From assembly GCA_963693085.1 (NCBI GenBank), contig OY856411.1, positions 67,653,501 to 67,717,500 of the forward strand: a stretch of 64,000 nucleotides of DNA. Direction: 5' to 3'. The notes below the pieces were generated by a model, which did no database searches, was not told the DNA's origin, and worked only from the letters and a program-made list of their open reading frames with translations. A program made the position numbers and the translations under genes. Source of the DNA: Alisma plantago-aquatica. Its lineage: Eukaryota > Streptophyta > Magnoliopsida > Alismatales > Alismataceae. Positions 48,260 to 61,080 of the stretch are shown here, piece by piece. Position 1 is the stretch's first letter. Each line of letters starts with the position of its first letter.

Positions 48260-49145
48260 CGACGAAGGACTCTGTCGAGCCATCGACATAAAACAAAGGC
48301 GCTTGCCGGGAGGCAACCCGACCAATAAATCTGTTTTACCTTTCTTTTCCCAATTTTGTTTTATAGTTAATTTTCCTTAAATAAAATTTGCCTTATGGAT
48401 AGTTTTCTTTCAGGATACGAGATCGGATTGGTGCTGATCACAACGAATTCATTCTCGGCAGTCATACCAGGTGTTTCCTTTCCCCTCCATCTTGAATTTA
48501 GGGTTTGCTCGAGGACGAGCAAATCTCTAAGTTCGGGGTGGAGGGTGGGTGGTACGTATTCCACTTCCACATACACACCCTCTTTTATACTCAATATGTC
48601 TCTATCATAAAATTTTTCAAATTTTGAACTAATACCTTATGAAATTTTGACTTTTGTTGATAAAAATGTAACTAACTTTTTGTTATGCATCTTCTATCAT
48701 AACATCCTCCTTAGTCGAAGCAAATCCTCCAGAAGGCTGACTTTTGAAACTTGCCTGAAATCATCCTGTGAAACTTATGATTCCTAACATCATAATTCCT
48801 TTTACATAATGATAAGTATCTGTCAAACTGATAGGGATCAAACACGTCGCGCTTCCTAACTGACTAGTGGAACAATGGCTCAGAAACCCCACCGGATCCG
48901 CATTAAGTCATTATTTGAGCAGAGTATGACAAAGAGAATAACCCGGTTTTGAATTGTAAATCAAATTGCACCCTGATCTGAACTCTCTTCTATACTTCTT
49001 CTATCATCTTCGTATCCCTCCATCCACAAATACCACCAAAATAGCCAAACTTGTGCCAAACCCTAAGTTTGGGGTGGCACACCACTTCCCTCATATCCGC
49101 TTCTTCCATACCCCTTCCAACAAATAGGGGCGTACCACCAAAAAT

Positions 49146-49334
49146 GCAATCTCGAGTCGAATAGAGGAGAGATTTGCAAGTAAAAAGATGCCAAAGTGCA
49201 CACAAAATAAATGCAATCTCGAGTCGAATAGAGGAGAGATCTGCAACAAAAGATGCCATAGCGCACACAAAAAAAAATATATGCAATAAATATTGCAAAA
49301 CAAATAAAAATCTCGAGTCGAATAGAGGAGAGAT
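49146..49334. repeat. Three-copy 26-28-bp repeat in D 3' region
   Basis: AATCTCGAGTCGAATAGAGG followed by AGAGAT occurs at 49146-49173, 49213-49240 and 49309-49334. The first two are followed by related spacers containing AAGATGCCA and GCACACAAAA. Confidence 0.9.
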
Positions 49335-49708
49335 TTTCTTCTTCCTTTCATACCACCTTTCACTCCTTTTTTCTACCTAAGGGCACAATACATGCCCTAC
49401 CATCCTGAAAAACACCAGTGTCAGATCAAATGCATACTTGTTGATTCTGCGGGTATCTCAGAACTCCTACGACACTCTTTGACATGCTTGGTGTTGGAAA
49501 AGGCGGGGAAGAAGTGTTGTTGGGAAACGAACTCAGGAACGAAGCTATGGAAAGACGTGTTTAGTGGTCCCAGGAAGTTATGGTACTCATTTATACTGAG
49601 CAGAAAGAAAACATTTATGATGTGAAGATGAAGAAATCACACGGATCGAAAGTATTCCATCAGGAAACAGTTTCAAATTTTATGTTACTCGAGGACGAGC
49701 AACGGTTT

Positions 49709-49723
49709 AAGTTCGGGGTGTTG
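49709..49723 (+). other. Polypurine tract of D
   Basis: AAGTTCGGGGTGTTG abuts the 3' LTR start at 49724. It is preceded by the CTCGAGGACGAGC inverted repeat typical of this element group. Confidence 0.7.
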
Positions 49724-51913
49724 TGATGAGTGCATACTCATCATAATTTTCAATTACCTTTTTGGAACAATTTAATATCTATTCCATATCTTTTCACCCT
49801 AATATGAATCATAATGCACAAAACTACTAAGTGATTCAATAATCAAGGTTTTAACTAAATATCTTTCATTTTATGTAGGTATAGCAGGCAACTCCATGCA
49901 AACAGTCTCAAGACCGTTTGGATCCATGCGGTCTCAAGATCGTTTGCTGGAATACACAAAGAACAAGACGAAACCAGTTGCCTAAGAAGTCCATGCGGTC
50001 CCAAGACCGTTTGGTCCCATGCGGTCCCAGGACCGTTTGGTCCCATGCGGTCTCAAGACCGTTTGGTCCCATGCGGTCTCAAGACCGTTTGGTCCCATGC
50101 GGTCCCAAGACCGTTTGGTCCCATGCGGTCCCAAGACCGTTTGGTCCCATGCGGTCTCAAGACCGTTTGGTCCCATGCGGTCCCAAGACCGTTTGGTCCC
50201 ATGCGGTCCCAAGACCGTTTGGTCCCATGCGGTCCCAAGACCGTTTGGTCCCACGCGGTCCCAAGACCGTTTGGTCCCACGCGGTCCCAAGACCGTTTGG
50301 TCCCACGCGGTCCCAAGACCGTTTGGTCCCACGCGGTCCCAAGACTGTTTGGTCGTGCGGTCCCAAGACCGTTTGGTCCCGCGCGGTCCTAAGACCGTTC
50401 GATGCGAGCGCAAGGAACGATTGAAGAACTAAAGCCGCGCGACCATGCCAAAGCCAGACCGATCAAAGCAAGACCGTTTGGCGCTCAAACGACCTCCAAA
50501 CCGTTTGGCGCCCAAACGGTCTCAAGACCGTTTGGTGCCCAAGCGGTCTCAAGACCGTTTGGCGCCCAAACGGTCTCAAGACCGTTTGGCGCCCAAACGG
50601 TCTCCAGACCGTTTGGCGTCAGATCTGAAACTATAAATAGACCCCCAGGGTCCCCATTTGAGGCATCGGTTCCGGACGCCGAAAGGCTGCCAGAGCACCA
50701 TCCCGATCAAGTTCCACTCCACCTACAACTGGTGTTGCGTCCAAGGAGGCTAAGAAGGAGAAGAAGACGGAGCAAAGAGCGCATCTTCTTCACCGGGCTG
50801 CGTCCACCTTCTGCACCGAGCTCATGGCGGATCTATCTTCTTCTTCTATCTTTCTTGTACCTCGCATCATGAGCGAGTAGTCCTCTTTCGCTGGGGTGCG
50901 GGGACTAGCCCCGCTGCCCATGCAAACCATGTTCTCTTGTTAAACTTTCCATGGCAATGTATATAACTCTTCATTTTGTCGTTTATCGTTAAGCTTGTGA
51001 GTTGGTTATGTGCGTGTTTCCATCTTTGTGCTCCCTATGTTGCGAGAACTTCAATGCATAGGTATGAATGTCGTTTAGCATGTTAGACTCCTTGACGAGA
51101 ACTTCCGATAGGATTCCTTGAGGTAGTAGGTGTAGGATCCGCGAGGGGACGGTCCGCCTAACCTTCGGTGACACTTGTGTGCGCCTGACGCCCGAAAGGG
51201 GGGTTCACAGCCTTAGTTGGATTTTGTATCTTCGTGCTTTTCGTCGATGTTTACACGTTCAATAGTCGCTTGTTTGCTTTGCGGTTTGCGCGGTTGACTC
51301 CCTGATTAGAAATAGGATGGGATTTCATCGAGGTCGTAAGTGTATGATCCGCGAGGGGACGGTCCGCCTAACCTTCGGTGACACTTCTGTGCGCCTAACG
51401 CCTGAAAGGGGGGTTCACAGCCTCCGTGGATTTCTGTATCTTCAGAGCCGTAAGACGTATGATCCGGATGGCGATGAGAAATCGGCTGCCTATGGTGACG
51501 CTTATGCGGACCTGACGCCCGTAAGGGGGGTTCTGCAGCAGCTCTACTTGGAGTGTTATTTCGTGCCTGGATTGTTCGCAAGAGAGTATGATTGTGTGTG
51601 TAGCGGTGGTCAAACCCGGTACCATCCCAGCGATTTCGTATCATTAATCTAAACCCATCTTTTATTCCACGTTTACTTTCTTGCAATTAGTTTAATCAAA
51701 CCAAAATCAACCTATTGTTCTAAATATTAGTTTTACTTGAGCTAGGTCTAACTGACAAGGATTCTTAAAAACGTTGTCCTTTGGGTTCGATCCTAAACTA
51801 TACTGCGATAAGATCCGTCCGCTTGCGGGTGGTATTGTTGCACTTGGTTTTGGTAAAAGCTCGGGGATATAAACCCCGAGTGAATTTGTTAAGTGCATTC
51901 AAAAGCCACATCA
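49724..51913 (+). repeat. Element D 3' LTR
   Basis: 2190 bp, at a constant offset of 9473 bp from the 5' LTR with no net indel. It holds the 26-bp array at 49991-50354, the second array at 50469-50618 and the TATA box at 50631-50641. It ends CACATCA before the ATAGG duplication. Confidence 0.95.
49991..50354 (+). repeat. 26-bp near-palindrome tandem array, D 3' LTR
   Basis: Fourteen 26-bp units, as in the 5' LTR, but the single AGG variant is unit 2 here and unit 3 there. CTC variants are units 3, 4 and 7 here versus 5, 7 and 9 there, and CACG variants are units 11-14 here versus 11, 13 and 14. Confidence 0.96.
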
Positions 51914-53056
51914 ATAGGGCAATGGGAGAATTATGACATAGTGTCATTTACAAAAGGTAAAAGTAGTCCATACATGCAATACGGGAGTCGAGGAGGTTGT
52001 TGCTCAATCTTTGCATATCTTTAATTGAATAATCTTATAAGGGTTCCTATTTGTCTCACACGTCCAAGGGATCTATTATAATCTATCGTGCAATTGGTCC
52101 CCTCAATACCCCCTTTCGAAAGACGATTATGTGGGGTAATAGAACTACGAGCAAAGGTAATAAGTCGTTTAACTTTTACCAGATTGAATGTAAGTATTCT
52201 CGACCCCAACCAACACAAGGGGAGGGGTATAGTGGTGTGGCGGCGATAGTTTCTTTACAACGAATACTGTACAAGTTACGATGCTTTGTAAAGCTGATTT
52301 GTTATCTCTCATAGTATGAGATTGAGTCACCGTGGAATTAGAAGTAGTTAAATAGATTGTATAAAGTATGCTCCACATGAATGTGTACAAGTGAAACAAG
52401 TTGTATAAGGGTGTTAGTTATGGTTTAGTTATTCCTAGTCTCGCATGACTGAGGTGCCTGCTGCTTCCACGTCATTGAAGCACATACCATCACAGACAGG
52501 GTCCCAGACTACCTGAAGAACTCCATCATCTTACAAGCCTTTGGCGTCACCTCTCCGCACCTGTATACCAGTCCGCGGACCACTGTGTTAGAGAATGCGC
52601 GTGTACGGAAACGAGAATCACCAGCAATTCCATCTACAGCAGCACAGGAGCTTCAGCTTCTGGTCTGAGGTCACAGTCGCCGTTCTTCCTGTACCTTGGC
52701 TGGTGGAGACGCCCGAAGACCCTAGCCGCCGCCGTAGGCCAAGCGTTGGTTACCATTGCTACACACAATCACAGTGGAGAAGGCGGCAGACAGAGGCATA
52801 GTTGGCCAACTTATCGTTGGAGACACCAAGGTGGAGAGATCATCTGACTAAAACAGAGAGCCACATAAAGACGTGGTGAAAGAAAATAGCGTGAATCGAG
52901 GGGAACAGACAGGCCGTGATTAGTTTAATAATATAGGAGAGACAAGAAAAGTCAGGAGAAGCACGATAGTATCACATGTATATTTTATTGTTATACCTTG
53001 TAATATGTGGTAGAGATTGCTTGGGGTTTGATTATGGGTTTCAAATTGGTGTCCAC

Positions 53057-53058
<2 letters not shown>
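51914..53058. other. Host or older-element flank right of D, no gene recognised
   Basis: Starts with the ATAGG duplication and continues the minus-strand LTR interrupted by D. A GC-rich stretch at about 52440-52810 has a 68-codon plus frame with no recognised motif. The far end of the older LTR could not be placed. Confidence 0.5.

Positions 53059-53130
<72 letters not shown>
53059..53130. repeat. (TA)n(GA)n microsatellite
   Basis: About 42 bp of TA followed by about 30 bp of GA, directly joined to MITE-1 copy 1. Confidence 0.95.
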
Positions 53131-53643
<513 letters not shown>

Positions 53644-53664
53644 AGAGAGAGAGAGAGACAGAGT

Positions 53665-54057
53665 GTCAGGTTAGAATACACTTGAGTGTATTCGGAGAAG
53701 AATACACTCAAGTAGATTTTTATGATGCAATATTTTTTTCAAAAATCTAATCTATTTACCTTCTTAAACATCCCGTGAATAGCTCATACGCAAAATTTGA
53801 GCACATTTGGACATTTATAGGTCATGTTATAAAGACCGTAAAAATTATGCATTTCAAATTAGTTTCGTACGTCGATTTTGTTGTCCTTGGATGAGTGACT
53901 TACACTCATCCAAATAGGATCAAAATTTGTATGTAGCCAAGTTATAGTATGACCGTGAAGATCAGTTGTTTATATTTTATAAAAAAAAAGTCTTGATATG
54001 TAAACACAGTTGAGTGTACTCCTGCAATCTGTACACTCAAGTGTATTCTAGCCTGAC
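53665..54057. mobile_element. MITE-1, copy 2
   Basis: 393 bp in the same orientation as copy 1, with ends GTCAGGTTAG and CTAGCCTGAC. It is preceded by a short GA tract (53645-53664) and followed by (TA)n. It shares the interior with copy 1 at moderate divergence, including the GAGTGACTTACACTC hairpin. Confidence 0.8.
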
Positions 54058-54513
<456 letters not shown>

Positions 54514-54557
54514 CACTCTCTCTCTCTCTCCCTCCCTCTCTCTCTCTATATATATAT
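54514..54557. repeat. (CT)n(TA)n microsatellite
   Basis: Interrupted CT tract followed by TA, joined to MITE-2 copy 1. Confidence 0.9.
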
Positions 54558-54717
54558 GGCCTTTTTTTTAATACTCGCGCGGGTAGTCTAGATTTCTCTA
54601 CCCGACAGCCAAAAAAGTAACTGGTCTGACCAAAAAAATAATTCTGTTATAAAAAAAAAGTAACTATGTTGATCAAAAAGTAACTATATGACTAAAAAGT
54701 AATCTCGTACAAAATAC

Positions 54718-54798
<81 letters not shown>

Positions 54799-54960
54799 CC
54801 GTGTTTTGAAATCTGTTTTTACAAACGTAACTATCTATGCATGAAACTCAACAGTTTGCAAGGTAAAGTAACCCTCTACATGTCAAAAGTGTCCAACTTG
54901 AAAAAAAAGTAATCAAAATGGGGGGCGAGTAGCTACCCACGCGGGCATTAAAGATGGGCC
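54558..54960. mobile_element. MITE-2, copy 1
   Basis: 403 bp with inverted ends GGCC(T)nAATACTCGCGCGGGTAG and CTACCCACGCGGGCATTAAA...GGGCC, inserted in TA repeats. An internal (TA)n of about 76 bp (54721-54796) accounts for most of the length difference from copy 2. AAAGTAACTAT-type strings recur inside. Confidence 0.8.
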
Positions 54961-54987
54961 ATATATATACATATATATATATATTTA

Positions 54988-55030
<43 letters not shown>

Positions 55031-55042
55031 TTATATATATAT
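54961..55042. repeat. (TA)n with TTTA interruptions
   Basis: Short microsatellite separating the two MITE-2 copies. Confidence 0.95.
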
Positions 55043-55388
55043 GGCATTTTTTTAATGCTCGCACGGGTAGTCTAGATTTCTCTACCCGACAGCCAAAAAA
55101 GTAACTATATAGACCGGAAAAATAATTCTGCTATCAAAAAAAGTAACTATGTTGATCAAAATGTAACTATATGACTAAAAAAGTAATCTCATACAAAATA
55201 CATTATGTATATATATATATATATATATAACTGTGTTTTGAAATATGTTGTTACAAACGTAACTATCTATGCATGAAACTCAATAGTTTGCAAGGTAAAG
55301 TAACCATCTCCATGTCAAAAGTACCCAACTTGAAAAAAAGTAATCGAAATGGGGGGGGGGTAGCTACCCGCGCGGGCATTTAAGATGG

Positions 55389-55391
<3 letters not shown>
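55043..55391. mobile_element. MITE-2, copy 2
   Basis: 349 bp in the same orientation as copy 1, with ends GGCATTTTTTTAATGCTCGC and GCGGGCATTTAAGATGGGCC. Its internal TA tract is only about 22 bp (55207-55229). Confidence 0.8.

Positions 55392-55479
<88 letters not shown>
55392..55479. repeat. (TA)n microsatellite
   Basis: About 88 bp of TA to the right of MITE-2 copy 2. Confidence 0.97.
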
Positions 55480-55481
<2 letters not shown>

Positions 55482-57285
55482 TATCTAGCAGGTTGAATGC
55501 CAAAATTTGTCCCAAAGTGTATCCAAGACTGACTCTGAATAGCATATCTCATTGTCAACGGCTTGTTATTCCTATTTCTGCAAATTACAAGCCTGCTACA
55601 TCTCAGGTCAGATGAAAAGATGTCACGTACTTGTCAACCAATGAACGATTCACGTTAGCTCACACTATTCATCGTCATCGTTAATATAAGGGGTTTGCTA
55701 TAGATACAAGAAATGGGATTAGAAATGGGGCCCTTTTTATCCGCATATATTTAAAATATATAACAAAATAGAGAAGGGGAGTGATATTACTTCCCTCAAT
55801 TTGTTATTATGCATATGTTGGGAGAAAAAACTCCATTTCTAGTTTCATTTCTTATTCTTGTAGCATTTTCCAAAATATAATAATCAAATAACTATTTACC
55901 TCCTTGTCTCATGTCGTAATCAAGAGAAAAAATTATAATTATGAGAGGTCAATGATAAATGTATATTATATCATCTCTTATCTCTCACCACTTTCTCCTC
56001 GACTACTATCTTCATGTTTAATTTTTAATTATAATTAGTAAATCATGTCTTGTCACGAAGATTGAATTTTTTCCATAGTCTAACTTTGCTATATAATAGG
56101 AGTAAGAAAAGTTATAAAATCATGTTCTTATAGTACTGTTCCATGTGTGTATGATTTTTGGACAAAATTATAAATAAATGATAATTAAAATACATTGTCA
56201 TGCTGAAGAGTATAGGTCCAGTCTTACAACAAGTGTCAGAACTTATTATGATTTTTAAAACCTAGTTGGATAATTAGGATTAGTTTGGATGATGGGGTTA
56301 GCCTAATCTCATTTTAGTATAATTTTTTTTGGGAAACATATTGCATTATTTTGCAACTCTATCTAATTTTAGTATGATCTCCAGTTTACTTATATTAAAA
56401 ATTAGCATATAAAACAAGCTTTAAAGAAGAATGAATTTTAAAATCTTTGTGGGACCCTTACTATTTAGATATCGATTTTAGAACTAAGAAATCTAGAAGG
56501 GCTAATCCTATTTCATACAATAAACCCTAGACTCAGGCCTCATCCCATTATCACGTGTTAGGCTTGCATGATGAGAAAAGATCGACTCTAGTCTAGTCCA
56601 TATGTGATTCAATATAGTCACCTACTATGTCCTCGACTTCTACCTCCCTCTTGAGTTTTTATTAAAATTTGTAAATATCATCTCTTATTAATATTGATTA
56701 TTACCATAGTTAATTTACGCAAGAAAAACCATGAAAAGAAAAAAGTTATATAATTTCTATATTTATGTGTGTGATTTCATCTTTGATATTATTTGAGCCT
56801 CCTATGAGAGAGACACATACAAAATAAACCTCAATATAACATTGCATATGCATGTTTGTTTCCCTAATATAATGTTGGAAATTGGACAAGTAAGAAGCCA
56901 ACAAACAAGGAGGTCCTATGATATGTTGATCTGATTTTACAAGGAAAAAGGGATTAACTCGTGTCGTACAACCAAGCACTGTTATATGTAAGTCAAGGAG
57001 GATAATGAGTGTACCTTCACCGGATTTCAAACGAATAAGATCTTTGGGAGTCAAAAATTGATCAGAGTAAAATATTGACACAAAAAGGGGTATATATGCA
57101 TTACTAGTCTATTCATCAATATGTGGGGGTCACACAGGTTAGGGTTTCTAAAGTCTTATTATTGTTCTTAGGTGTGGTATATAAACAATATCCAAGATTC
57201 CCCTACTGGTAAGGTATGCCAATAGAGTCAATCATGTGATGATTGACATGGAATATACCATAACGGATTTGATTAATACTTATAA
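55480..57285. other. AT-rich intergenic DNA, nothing recognised
   Basis: No coding domain, primer site or repeat array seen. It ends with TATAA (57281-57285), the left target duplication of element E. Confidence 0.65.
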
Positions 57286-57723
57286 TGTGTCACCCTTTGT
57301 CACACAAAATGAGATTACTCAAAACTCAAAGCGTGATCAACCATAAACAATAGATTACCAAAATCGTAAAGAATTAAAACTATTTTACAACAAGAACCAG
57401 GAGCTGAGAATTGTTATACAAGAACCAACATGTTCATTTTATAATTTATATTTGAGGTGCTGCATCATCATATTTTCAAACATCCTGTTAAATAAGATTA
57501 CAGTTCCACATGTATATACATATCACCAAAGGCTCACAATGCCAGAAATCACATATCGATCATCATGTCTACAAAATACGTCGAGAAAACCTCCAAGGAC
57601 CTGAGTGTACAAGGATGACACATAGGACTCTATTACTAGACACTTCCATATACCACTTTTCACCAAGTGTAGTTTTCTTCTTGTTTTATCTTCAACCGCA
57701 TGATCTTTAACTTGGCATGCATG

Positions 57724-57789
57724 TCCACCTAAAAAGTTATTAACCAATAGGGTGAGATACATAGTCCTAGTGAGAGATACAACTCTCCA
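57724..57789 (-). promoter_or_regulatory. Two-hairpin block in solo LTR E
   Basis: Minus strand: GGAGAGTTGTATCTCTCAC, then ATCTCACCC and TTTTTAGGTGGAC. The Gly/Arg-Gln frame that follows in A and B is not conserved here, although a minus frame through the junction (57523-57762) is open. Confidence 0.5.
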
Positions 57790-60289
57790 CCAACTTTATT
57801 ATTATAACAAATAACTAAGTAGATAAATTAACATATTTGGCAGATTGAATCAGTAATTAACCAAATGACATATATTTCATGGGTGAAGTAACTAGAGTAG
57901 TAACATGCACTTGCCAATGAACACATAATTAATAATTTTAAAGGAATATGAATATATTTTCTATCAAGAACATTATATAAAGATCAAGCATGGTCTCAAC
58001 CAATGTTTTCATATTTGATCCTATACCATTATACTACACAACTGATCACGTATTTCATTATGCCCCGAGGATTTGAGTTGTAACACCCAAATCCAACCGA
58101 CCACTTGATAATTCAAAATCCGTGTCATACAAGGTCTAGTGGAAGAGCCAGAATCCATGACCTCATCCCCTCAGTCAATTCAAGGACATTGGCAGTGACA
58201 TCATTAGTCAAACTACTATCAGTGACTTATAGTTCAACTGTACATATCTAGCCCACCTTGGTACAAGTCACGGTGCTAGTGAGTTACGACCGCAGCCGCA
58301 CTCTTTACTAGGATATGACCGCAACCATTCTTGTATTTTTAATTGAGCTACAATCACAGTTGTACTCATTATTGGGGTATGACTACAGCCAATCCCATTC
58401 ATATACATTCATGTGACAAGGAGATACCTCAACTTGCACCCTGCATATTCAACAATATGCGCTTCGAGTTAAACTCGTTTCACCATTCAGCAAGTGTTGA
58501 CACTAAATGGATCTATGGCATAGGGTAAACTACGCTAATAGATTTCACTTGATTAATTAGATCAATTAAAACATATTTAAGCATCAATCAAGTTACAACG
58601 TATAAACTCTAAACAAGATCTAAATAAACAAGGCATAACTCATCACTAGAACACACAGAAACATATTAGGTGTGATCTCATCACACAATGTCTCTTTATG
58701 TTTTATATTCATCATATGTTTGTAACAAGGACCAATGTCCATCACAAGAACCAATGTCCATTAGATCATAACCACCATAGCTCATACCTGGCTATGTACA
58801 TCAATTAGTATCACTAGCAAGGCAAGAAACTAATAACAATAAGGCAATACATCATCAACATCATAGGACTACATATCTTGGAGTAACAACCCCTCATCTC
58901 ATAACTGAGGAACCCATCACGTCACACTAGTGATTCAAGATTATGTCACCATGCATCATTTATATATAGGTATAACTCATACCACATCACTTATGCAACA
59001 TTGCTTATGTCACATTACTGGTACTTGCCATCGCAACAATTAGCCATTATATTAAGAGAGAGTATATGTTTAACATATTAAACACCTTTAGCTATAACAA
59101 GCCAAGCATCATAAGATTTTTAATCTAACGTTAGACTTCATACTGATTTCACATAAAGTCACCAAACATCATTCTACTTCACATGCACTTCCTCTCATAA
59201 CTGGAGTGTATCAGACTAAGAATTAATTAATGTAACCAAGTATGCACATTCACATTTTTATACTTCATGTGTTCCCTTTTAATGTTCATAACCAAAGCTT
59301 GATATTATTTAACCATCTTCATAGTATTCACAAGTCATAACACCTGATTAACCCATTAGGTTATAGCCATGTATTCAAGAGGAAAAGATACCATCCTTTC
59401 TATTATACTCACTTAGCATTATGACATGCCTTCCGAGTTAGGGACAATGCTCTTCAAATTGAGCCGATTAGGGTTACACTTCATGGTTACACCACCAAAT
59501 CCTAAACACACTAAAACTCATTTTTCTAATCCAAAAATGTTTGAACAACATTAGTTAGACCGTCCCCTCAATACCAGTTATCTCACAGTTTAGCTTCATT
59601 GTGTATCATATTCATCAATTTATGTGTGGCTTACAATAGTGCATTATAGTAACATTTTGACCATTGCACTAGTTTGGCATTTCATCATTAGGTGACACAC
59701 ATATTATCACTTCTTACAAATTATTAACCACATATCATAACAATGGGAGTCGAACCATAAGTTACAAAACTAGAGGGTATCACTTCAAGCTATCCACATG
59801 GAACCTATAAAGTCTTTAGACTTGTTATATGATTTCCACACCAAGGTTGTCACCTAGTATTTCAACAAGACTTTTCACCACCCTCATGTGTATACATGTG
59901 TAGTATCATTAACCTTACTTCACAAGTTATGATTATGTGAAAAGGGAATATAGAAGACACTTTCCATGGATTATAACCTTTCCTTAAGATGAGAACATGA
60001 GTCATGTTATTCCATGATGAAGGTTATTATATGGGTATACCACCATTAAACCCCACATATATTATTCTCACATAGTTGGAGAGTTTTAGGACTAAGCTCT
60101 TAATTGAGAATGGACCACTCATAGTAACATCATTCCATGGTGTACTAACTTTAGGAGAAGAAATTATCATTGCTAATTCATTATCCAAACAACGCCCTTC
60201 TATATCATATCTTACTCATATGTGTGCATCATTGAGTAGCCAGGCATACCCTTCAATCATCATCATGTGATCTCGGTCTCACCTTACCA

Positions 60290-61080
60290 ACCTAATGTAT
60301 CGGTTTAGACTCTCTTTTAGTGTATCATCTTAGACTCTCTTATCCCATCATGTCGGTTGCACCATTCATAATGGGTGATCTTTTAGTTATACTTGAGATG
60401 CCAAAATTATCCACACAAGAGTTGTATCGATTTAGCTTCTTGATAGTGTAACGGGTCGCCCTTCTTAGAGGTGTAGTCAGCAACCAACGTAAGTAGGGTA
60501 TCAACCTACCAACTTCAAGGTGAGTATCAATTTATCATCACTTGGTATCGGGCACCACAAATGATATCAATTAGAGGTACATAAGTGAGTGTATCAGCCA
60601 CACTATCTCAAAGGGTATCGGCCTATGTTTCTCTTTATATATCGACCACCTTCACCATCATGGGATATTGTCCATACCAGCAACTAGGGTATCGGCCTCA
60701 AAGATCACCAAGGAATATCAACCACTTTCACATCATGGGATATTGGTGATACCAACAACTAGGGTATCAGCCTCAAAGATCACCAGGGAATATTGGCCAC
60801 TTTCACCATTATGGGATATCGACCAAAGCCTCAAGGGAAGGTACTCCTCACTTATACTCTAAATGTATCAGGCTAGGGTGTATCGGATTACATGTGTGTT
60901 GGATTAGGGTTATCCATGTAGAATTCCATACTCAACTAAAAGCCTCATGATCCAACACTCTTCCTCACTAGTCACCACTAGGTAATAGCAAGCCACATCA
61001 TGATAGGTATATTGGTTTAGCAAAAAGAATATTGGTTTAGCATGTCTATTTACATAGAATATCGGTTTAGTCATCTTCTA
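60290..61080 (-). repeat. TATCGG-type motif cluster and tandem repeat in E
   Basis: Many TATCGGTTTAG, GTATCGGCC and GGGATATTG strings occur. About 60645-60820 is a tandem repeat of roughly 76 bp (ATCATGGGATATTG...ACTAGGGTATC...CCTCAAAGATCACCA) in two full copies plus part of a third. It lies in the part of the LTR where A and B carry their palindrome arrays, but the motif is different. Confidence 0.7.

Larger units (their letters stand above)
48260..49723 (+). other. Non-coding 3' region of D with repeated tract motifs
   Basis: No env-like frame is present. Near 48300 GCTTGCCGGGAGGCAACCCG can form a hairpin. A module GCTCGAGGACGAGC...AAGTTCGGGGTG occurs at 48505-48549 and, at the true polypurine-tract position, at 49685-49723. 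A third tract-like AAGTTTGGGGTGG lies at 49065-49077. Three copies of a 26-28-bp repeat lie at 49146-49334. Confidence 0.8.
40251..51913 (+). mobile_element. Element D: young Athila-type Ty3/gypsy retrotransposon
   Basis: An 11.66-kb element with identical-length 2190-bp LTRs (TGATGAGTGC...AGCCACATCA) and an exact ATAGG target duplication (40246-40250 and 51914-51918). The primer site matches tRNA-Asp, the usual Athila primer. gag-pol occupies one frame broken only by two stops. A 1.46-kb non-coding tail without an env-like frame precedes the 3' LTR. By eye the LTRs differ at about 11 positions outside the tandem array and about 7 within it, so insertion is recent. Athila assignment rests on the Asp primer, the FMDDFSVYG RT motif and domain order. 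Confidence 0.95.

Noticed and set aside
48260..49723. env-like gene of the Athila element
   Set aside because: The longest frames are under about 105 codons, overlap the repeats, and show no signal or transmembrane arrangement.
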